Positions 1 to 4,725 of a stretch of 8,515 bases of DNA are shown piece by piece. The notes beneath the pieces were generated by a model that was given only the letters and a program-made list of their open reading frames with translations, had not been told where the DNA came from and made no database searches. Source of the DNA: Chlamydiota bacterium (GTDB lineage: Bacteria; Chlamydiota; Chlamydiia; Chlamydiales; Simkaniaceae); assembly GCA_021772295.1 (NCBI GenBank), contig JAJFMG010000085.1, positions 1 through 8,515 on the forward strand, read 5' to 3'. The translations under genes were made by a program, and so were the position numbers. Every line of letters starts with the position of its first letter. The stretch's first letter is position 1.

Positions 1-294
1 TGCAAAACCGACCCTTTTTTGCATAAAAAAAGTAATTCTATAACGATTTATTTCTTTATTATAAGTGTCTTGGATCAAGTGAATCTTAACATGAAATTTA
101 AGACAGACAATATTGGAAAATTCAATTTGAATTTTTACGGCCCAATACTAGTAACAATACAATTTTTTATTGAAACACTAGAAATTCTTGTTCTTAATAT
201 TTTTAAGAAGATTCCTAAAGCGTTAAATTTACTATAGCGACGAAATCGGTTTGAAGAATTTGATCTCGAAAAAAAACTTAAACCTTGTTAAAAT
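1..294. other. AT-rich intergenic region, no convincing gene
   Basis: This stretch precedes the plus-strand thioesterase. It holds one open frame (19-237, plus) that would begin with TTG, has no Shine-Dalgarno sequence and matches no family I recognise, so I do not call it. Two AT-rich perfect inverted repeats are present: 117-135 (9-base arms AAAATTCAA/TTGAATTTT around one base) and 191-209 (7-base arms TTCTTAA/TTAAGAA around five bases). A TAAAAT hexamer at 289-294 resembles a -10 box but has no well-spaced -35, and it sits against the start codon. The 7-base arms at 1-7 and 17-23 (TGCAAAA/TTTTGCA) could be the end of a structure that begins outside the window. Confidence 0.5.
117..135. repeat. 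19-bp AT-rich palindrome upstream of the thioesterase gene
   Basis: AAAATTCAA (117-125) and TTGAATTTT (127-135) are exact reverse complements around T126. It has operator-like symmetry but lies about 160 bases before the start codon, and no promoter could be placed beside it. Confidence 0.6.
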
Positions 295-699
295 ATGATT
301 ATGCATTCTTTTCAAAGAAAAATACACCTAAGTGATACTGATGCCACTGGCGTCATATATTTCGCTAAGATGCAAAATATAGCTCTAGAAGCGTTTGAAG
401 ATTATCTTTCTAGCGTTTCATTAGATCTTTCAAATATTATCCGTGAGCAAAAGTTTCTTTTTCCTGTCGTACACGTTGATGCAAACTATATGGAACCTAT
501 TTTTGTGGGTAATAAGGTAGAGGCGCGCCTAAATCTCAAAAAAGTGGGCATCTCGTCTTTTACTTTGTTTACAGAGATTCATAAGAATCAAAGCATTGTG
601 GGTACTGTACAAATCACACATGTAACCATTGACTTTGCGAGTAAAAAATCAGTAAATATTCCAAATGACTTAAAGAGGCATTTACAAAAGCTTTCCTAA
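295..699 (+). CDS. Hotdog-fold acyl-CoA thioesterase, candidate DHNA-CoA hydrolase
   Basis: Encodes 134 residues of the 4HBT/YbgC-like hotdog family. The N-terminus carries the family motif: L12-S-D-T-D16-A-T-G19-V-I-Y22-F-A, with D16 the likely catalytic Asp and Y22 in the conserved G-x-x-Y position, followed by the long helix with E32/E35. Length is normal for a single-domain hotdog enzyme, which acts as a cytoplasmic oligomer. Family members hydrolyse varied acyl-CoAs; cyanobacterial and plant relatives hydrolyse 1,4-dihydroxy-2-naphthoyl-CoA. The gene faces the men operon end to end and no other DHNA-CoA hydrolase is visible, so that role is inferred from context, not proven by sequence. 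Start is uncertain: ATG 295 or ATG 301, neither with a Shine-Dalgarno sequence; ATG 301 gives the more typical short lead into the first strand. A general YbgC-type thioesterase is the alternative. Confidence 0.85.
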   Translation: MIMHSFQRKIHLSDTDATGVIYFAKMQNIALEAFEDYLSSVSLDLSNIIREQKFLFPVVHVDANYMEPIFVGNKVEARLNLKKVGISSFTLFTEIHKNQSIVGTVQITHVTIDFASKKSVNIPNDLKRHLQKLS

Positions 700-707
700 T
701 AAAAATT

Positions 708-2060
708 TTAGATATCTTTCCAAGATGTGTTTATTTTTTCTGTGGGGAAAAATTGATGTGGGATTTTGAATTTAGGCAATCTCTCTTGCAAAAATGCAAC
801 CAAGTTTTCCGTTTTAAAATCTCCCGTATGAGAGATGAATGCGATAGGTCTTTTACCACATTCAGGATCTTCTCTTCCTTCAACTCTTACTTTATAAATT
901 CCTGGGAATTTCAAAAGAACATTTTCGATTTCTTCGGGTTGAATGTTTTCTCCATAAGTAATAAACATCCGGTCTTTTCTTCCAATACAAATAAGTTCAT
1001 TTTCTTTTGAGAGCTTTCCTATATCACCTGTTGGAAAATATCCATTTGAATCTTCTCTAACTAAAGAGCCCTCTTTGAGGTACCCTAGGAATAGAGACTT
1101 TCCAGTTACCCAAATTTCATTGCCATTAGAAATTTTCACTTTGCAGTGAGGCAATATTTGGCCTGCCTTTGCTGAGGCATGATTAATGTTTTGCGTCGTC
1201 GCTACTTGCGAACACATTTCGCTCATTCCATATGTGGGATGGAGTGGCAGGTTGGCTTTGACACCTTCTTTAATTAGTTGTAGTGGGGCTCTGGCACCAC
1301 CGAGCAAGATGTAATTTACCCTTTGAGAAATCAGCTTAAGGCTTGTTTTTTCTTGCTTTAGAAGACGATAGAGTTGCGTTGGGACAAGAGAAACTCTTGT
1401 AACAGGAAATTGTAGAAGACTTGAAACTAGAGATTCATCACTAATGGCAATTGCTCCACCCGATACAAACGCTCGAAAAACTGATGCAAGCCCTCCAACA
1501 TGAAAAAGAGGAAGAGAAATAAGAGTTGTATCCTCGCTTTTCTGTTTAGAAAAGCAATTGCTTCCCTGAGCGCTTTCGATGTGATTTTCAATAGATGTAA
1601 CTGCAATTTTGGGATTTCCACTGCTTCCAGAAGTATATAGATAAATCGATGGCTGCTTCAGAAGGTATGTTTGATGGCTATATTTTTGCGTTTTTGTAAA
1701 AGAAAAAGATTTTAAGGTAAGGGATGGTATGGCATCTATTTTGGAGTATGGAATTATCTCATCATGGATGAGATAATTCACATCGGTTTCTTGCTGAAAA
1801 TTTTCAGGAATAGGGGCTTTAGGATTTAGTATTAGGATCTTTGCTTGGCATCTAAGTAACGCAAAAAAAAGTAAGATCATTTTTGGTGAATTTGCTAGAG
1901 AGAGAGCTACCATTACATCTTTTTTGATTCCATTGCTCTGTAGTTGATTTGTCAAAGAGTTAACAATAGCAAAGCAATCTAAGTAACGAATAGACTGTTC
2001 ATCTGTGTAGATGGCAATATTTGAGCTATGCTTGGTAAATAAACAGGGGATTTCTTCCAT
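708..2060 (-). CDS. menE: o-Succinylbenzoate--CoA ligase MenE
   Basis: Adenylate-forming (ANL) enzyme of 450 residues that activates o-succinylbenzoate to OSB-CoA with ATP and CoA in the cytoplasm. Visible core motifs: P-loop L141-Y-T-S-G-S-S-G-N-P-K (A3), Y277-G-M-S-E (A5), Y341-F-P-T-G-D (A7), G360-R-K-D-R-M-F then Y-G-E-N-I-Q-P-E-E-I-E (A8, to about 379). The C-terminus P429-K-F-K-I-P through T445-S-W-K448-D-I matches A10, with K448 as the likely catalytic lysine; the protein ends two residues later, shorter than usual. The ATG at 2060 is chosen because the first 40 residues align with the family N-terminus and the next Met is at residue 50. It lies 82 bases inside menC with no Shine-Dalgarno sequence, so translation probably depends on coupling to menC. 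Last gene of the operon; its body contains a 13-base-arm inverted repeat at 1751-1779. Confidence 0.95.
   Translation of the reverse strand: MEEIPCLFTKHSSNIAIYTDEQSIRYLDCFAIVNSLTNQLQSNGIKKDVMVALSLANSPKMILLFFALLRCQAKILILNPKAPIPENFQQETDVNYLIHDEIIPYSKIDAIPSLTLKSFSFTKTQKYSHQTYLLKQPSIYLYTSGSSGNPKIAVTSIENHIESAQGSNCFSKQKSEDTTLISLPLFHVGGLASVFRAFVSGGAIAISDESLVSSLLQFPVTRVSLVPTQLYRLLKQEKTSLKLISQRVNYILLGGARAPLQLIKEGVKANLPLHPTYGMSEMCSQVATTQNINHASAKAGQILPHCKVKISNGNEIWVTGKSLFLGYLKEGSLVREDSNGYFPTGDIGKLSKENELICIGRKDRMFITYGENIQPEEIENVLLKFPGIYKVRVEGREDPECGKRPIAFISHTGDFKTENLVAFLQERLPKFKIPHQFFPTEKINTSWKDI
1751..1779. repeat. Perfect inverted repeat, 13-bp arms, inside menE
   Basis: GAATTATCTCATC (1751-1763) and its exact reverse complement (1767-1779) flank ATG (1764-1766). 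It encodes menE residues 95-104 (N-Y-L-I-H-D-E-I-I-P). A separate 14-bp palindrome, CTGAAAATTTTCAG, lies close by at 1794-1807. Confidence 0.9.
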
Positions 2061-3001
2061 ATGAGTTTCAATTTGCTTGTATCAATGGGGTTTTTAGAAA
2101 TGATGATACTATCATTTACTTTTTCGATAGGAATAATATTATCGATAAAATCTTCAAAAGTATCTAGTCCAATTGGAGTATGAGAGCAGTTAAAGACTTT
2201 GGCAAAATTTGCAATATGGTATAGACCAAGGGATGATTCAAATGAACTTGAAAAGCTACATCCACATCCCATTTTCAAGAGGCTTGGGATTAGCTTTTGA
2301 TAAGTGGATATGCCTCCCTGCATTGTTGGTTTTAAAATAGCAAATTTCACATTTGCCATTGGAAAAATCTGATCTAGGTTATGATCTCGCAATGTTTCAT
2401 CAAGTGCAATTGGATGGTTTGATTCCTTTCTAAATACTTTTAGCGCACGTAAGTTAGAAACTGGTTCTTCTAGATATTCAAAGGTATCTATATCTGGAAA
2501 AGCCTTTATAAAATGCATTGCATTTTGTAAGTCCCACTTTTGATTGATATCTATACGAAGTCGAAGGTTTTGTGTTAAAAGCTCAGTTACAAGCAAAACA
2601 GCTTGATCAGGTGAAAAAGAAGAGAGCTTCAACTTTGCAACACTTGCCTTTGGAAGAGTACTTGCTTTATTTAGAATTTGCTGCGCTGTGCCTCTTAGCA
2701 GAAATGATAATGGAAGCTCAATTGGCCTATTTTTTAGTGATAGATCTAAAAGAGCAGATTCGATCCCGAAGTTTACAGAGGGTAGTTTTGAGAGTGGAAA
2801 TTTTCTTTTTGGATTACTAAGGCATCCGATTAGTTCTATGTATGCCCCTTCAAGATTTTCTTTATTAAAGCCAGCAAGTGGCGCTATTTCACCAAATCCT
2901 TGTTTTTCATTTGTGGTGAATTCTAAAATAAATCCTTTGCGCGGAAGTGTATTTTTTTGTGCGAGGCAGAAGGAATAAATGCGGGCTTCATCGATTTTCA
3001 A
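1979..3001 (-). CDS. menC: o-Succinylbenzoate synthase MenC
   Basis: Enolase-superfamily dehydratase of 340 residues converting SHCHC to o-succinylbenzoate. Catalytic residues are all visible: the K-x-K pair K123-L-K125 (general acid/base), metal ligands D151 (R-I-D-I-N), E178/E179 (Y-L-E-E-P) and D201 (A-L-D-E-T), and the second lysine K224 (A-I-L-K-P-T-M-Q-G-G). The N-terminal capping domain has G35-F-G-E-I-A-P-L-A-G-F, and the barrel ends with S-S-S-F-E-S-S-L-G-L. The start is TTG at 3001, overlapping the menA TGA as TTGA; no other Met exists before residue 162 and there is no clear Shine-Dalgarno sequence, so initiation is probably coupled. The last 26 residues (W315 to T340) run inside menE in another frame and do not look like a family-conserved part; homologues should end near residue 314. 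Confidence 0.95.
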   Translation of the reverse strand: MKIDEARIYSFCLAQKNTLPRKGFILEFTTNEKQGFGEIAPLAGFNKENLEGAYIELIGCLSNPKRKFPLSKLPSVNFGIESALLDLSLKNRPIELPLSFLLRGTAQQILNKASTLPKASVAKLKLSSFSPDQAVLLVTELLTQNLRLRIDINQKWDLQNAMHFIKAFPDIDTFEYLEEPVSNLRALKVFRKESNHPIALDETLRDHNLDQIFPMANVKFAILKPTMQGGISTYQKLIPSLLKMGCGCSFSSSFESSLGLYHIANFAKVFNCSHTPIGLDTFEDFIDNIIPIEKVNDSIIISKNPIDTSKLKLIWKKSPVYLPSIAQILPSTQMNSLFVT

Positions 3002-3873
3002 AGTAGGTATCCGATGAAAAATAGAGTGGTATATAAATAATAAAGTATTCCGATTTTACTGAAAAAAATAGCAAAATCTGAAGGGGAATTAGCGTGTGTA
3101 AGTGCTTTAAAAATGGGGACTATTGGAATGATTGTAAGGGATGCTAGTAGAATAAAAAAGTGGCTTTTTTCAATCATAATTAGACTTATGGGAACAACAA
3201 AGCATAGAAGAAGCATGAGTTTTAGATGTAGCTTTTCTGCATTTGCTCCAAAGCGCACAACCAGTGTTTTTTTATTAGCTTTGCTATCTTCTTTTTCATC
3301 TCGAAGGTTATTTAGAATAAGAAGTGAATTAGAAAGGGCCCCTGGAGCAATTCCTGCGATAAGTGCATATATCGAAAACATGCCAGTTAGTAAATAGTAT
3401 GTCCCAAGAGTTGCCACTGGACCAAAAAACAGAAAAGCAAAGATGTCACTTGTTCCAGAATAAGACAGTGATTTAGGTCCTTTGGTGTAAAATATTGCAA
3501 GTAACATCGAAAGGCAAGTAAGCAATGTAAAAGCAACTCCTCCTTTGATAATAGGATATATACTTGCAAGTAGCGCAATACACAGCATTGCCATAATTGC
3601 AATTTTCATTTCATGAAGTGAAATAAGATTTGCTTGCAGTGCTCTTTTTGGCCCCTTTCGATCATTCGTATCAGCTCCTTGCAAATGATCGAAAAAGTCA
3701 TTTGCGAAATTTGCCGTAATTTGAATGCTAAGTGCAAAACATAGTATACATAGAAACATCGGAAAAGAAAAATGTGTACTTGGGCAAATAGATGCTCCAA
3801 TCACAACGGGAGAAATCGATGCAATGAGAGTTTTAGGTCTAGTTGCGCTCAGCCAAATAGAAAGTGTATTCAT
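2998..3873 (-). CDS. menA: DHNA polyprenyltransferase MenA
   Basis: Integral membrane UbiA-superfamily enzyme of 291 residues that joins DHNA to a polyprenyl diphosphate, with loss of CO2, giving demethylmenaquinone. The first Asp-rich motif is N55-F-A-N58-D59-F-F-D62-H-L-Q-G-A-D68, followed by R72-K-G-P-K-R77; the second is N188-N-L-R-D192-E-K-E-D196-S with K201-K-T-L. About eight or nine hydrophobic segments alternate with these cytosolic loops, as in the family. It begins with ATG overlapping the menB TGA (ATGA) and ends in TTGA at the menC start, so it is translationally coupled on both sides. Its place between menB and menC differs from E. coli, where menA is elsewhere. The coding DNA of the first Asp motif forms an 11-base-arm inverted repeat (3656-3694). 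Confidence 0.95.
   Translation of the reverse strand: MNTLSIWLSATRPKTLIASISPVVIGASICPSTHFSFPMFLCILCFALSIQITANFANDFFDHLQGADTNDRKGPKRALQANLISLHEMKIAIMAMLCIALLASIYPIIKGGVAFTLLTCLSMLLAIFYTKGPKSLSYSGTSDIFAFLFFGPVATLGTYYLLTGMFSIYALIAGIAPGALSNSLLILNNLRDEKEDSKANKKTLVVRFGANAEKLHLKLMLLLCFVVPISLIMIEKSHFFILLASLTIIPIVPIFKALTHANSPSDFAIFFSKIGILYYLYTTLFFIGYLL
3656..3694. repeat. Inverted repeat, 11-bp arms, in the menA Asp-rich motif
   Basis: TTTCGATCATT (3656-3666) and AATGATCGAAA (3684-3694) are exact reverse complements separated by 17 bases. The repeat covers menA residues of about 60-73, the first prenyl-diphosphate/Mg-binding loop. Repeated Asp codons in the motif explain part of the symmetry. Confidence 0.8.
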
Positions 3874-4706
3874 GGTCTTTTGGGGAACTTACTAAAGTCT
3901 GGTTTTCTTTTTTCTTTAAAAGCATTATGCCCCTCTTTTGCCTCTTCTGACATGTAGTAGAGAAGTGTGGCATTACCAGCGAGTTCTTGCAATCCTGATT
4001 GTCCATCACAATCTGCGTTTAAAGATGCCTTTAAGCAGCGAATAGCAAGTGGGGAATGTTCGAGTATTTTATTGCACCAGTCTACTGTTGTGGTTTCTAG
4101 TTCTTCATAGGGTACTATGTGATTGACAAGTCCCATGTCTTGCGCTTCATGAGCACTATACTGTCGGCATAGATACCAAATTTCGCGAGCCTTTTTCTGT
4201 CCAACAACTCGTGCTAAGTAGCTTGCTCCAAAGCCACCATCGAATGATCCAACTTTGGGTCCTGTTTGCCCAAAGGTGGAGTGGTCAGCTGCAATTGTTA
4301 AATCACACATTACATGAAGAACATGACCGCCACCAATAGCGTAGCCGGATACCATTGCAACAATTGGTTTGGGACAATGGCGCATTTGCTTTTGGAAATC
4401 TAGTATGTTTAGTCGATCAATCCCTTTTTCATCAGAATAACCAGCATGTTGTCTAATGGATTGATCACCACCAGAGCAAAATGCATCTTTGCCATACCCT
4501 GTTAAGATGATCACACCAATTTTTTCATCATTGCGAGCATCCGAAAGAGCTTCAATCATTTCATTTACAGTAAGAGGCCTAAATGCGTTATGAATCTCAG
4601 GTCTATTAATCGTAATTTTTGCAATGCCATTATATTTGTGATATAAAATGTCTTTGTAAGTTTTACACTCTTTCCACTCGATTTTTGATTTAGTAATTGC
4701 AGACAT
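3870..4706 (-). CDS. menB: 1,4-Dihydroxy-2-naphthoyl-CoA synthase MenB
   Basis: Crotonase-fold enzyme of 278 residues that closes the second ring of OSB-CoA to give DHNA-CoA. It is a very typical MenB: F76-C-S-G-G-D-Q oxyanion region, G121[11 protein letters not shown]145[11 protein letters not shown], and the C-terminal tail [12 protein letters not shown]. Numbering runs exactly seven below E. coli MenB, so E. coli Gly156, Ser161, Asp163 and Tyr258 correspond to G149, S154, D156 and Y251. The glycine in Q-T-G marks the type I, bicarbonate-dependent class; type II enzymes have Asp there. ATG at 4706 is preceded by AAGG six bases upstream. It lies 19 bases after menD and overlaps menA by four bases (ATGA). 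Confidence 0.98.
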   Translation of the reverse strand: MSAITKSKIEWKECKTYKDILYHKYNGIAKITINRPEIHNAFRPLTVNEMIEALSDARNDEKIGVIILTGYGKDAFCSGGDQSIRQHAGYSDEKGIDRLNILDFQKQMRHCPKPIVAMVSGYAIGGGHVLHVMCDLTIAADHSTFGQTGPKVGSFDGGFGASYLARVVGQKKAREIWYLCRQYSAHEAQDMGLVNHIVPYEELETTTVDWCNKILEHSPLAIRCLKASLNADCDGQSGLQELAGNATLLYYMSEEAKEGHNAFKEKRKPDFSKFPKRP

Positions 4707-4712
4707 TTTTTA

Positions 4713-4716
4713 CCTT
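4713..4716 (-). promoter_or_regulatory. Shine-Dalgarno AAGG of menB
   Basis: AAGG on the minus strand ends six bases before the menB ATG at 4706, within the 19-base menD/menB gap. It is one of the few recognisable ribosome-binding sites in this operon and supports the menB start. Confidence 0.5.
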
Positions 4717-4725
4717 TTGGTTATG

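Noticed and set aside
19..237. Plus-strand open frame of 72 codons
   Set aside because: It starts with TTG, lacks a Shine-Dalgarno sequence, is AT-rich low-complexity sequence and matches no family I know.
251..294. Promoter for the thioesterase (TTGAAG or TTGATC with TAAAAT)
   Set aside because: Spacings to the TAAAAT hexamer exceed the usual 16-18 bases, and the hexamer touches the start codon. AT-rich DNA gives such hexamers often.
521..530. AGGCGCGCCT palindrome in the thioesterase gene
   Set aside because: It is a short GC-rich restriction-site-like sequence, explained by ordinary codons, with no repeat elsewhere.
753..1010. Plus-strand open frame antisense to menE
   Set aside because: It lies wholly within menE, and its translation is the shadow of conserved menE motifs. 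The same holds for other opposite-strand frames inside menC, menA, menD and menF.
1979..2060. Frameshift or sequencing error creating the menC/menE overlap
   Set aside because: Both proteins keep conserved motifs in intact frames up to the junction; a stop-codon substitution explains the overlap without any indel.
2987..3018. Hairpin enclosing the menC TTG start (TTCATCG/CGATGAA)
   Set aside because: Seven-base arms with an 18-base loop are expected several times by chance in this window.
4415..4466. Nine-base inverted repeat in menB (GATCAATCC/GGATTGATC)
   Set aside because: The 34-base spacer makes it expected by chance about once or more.
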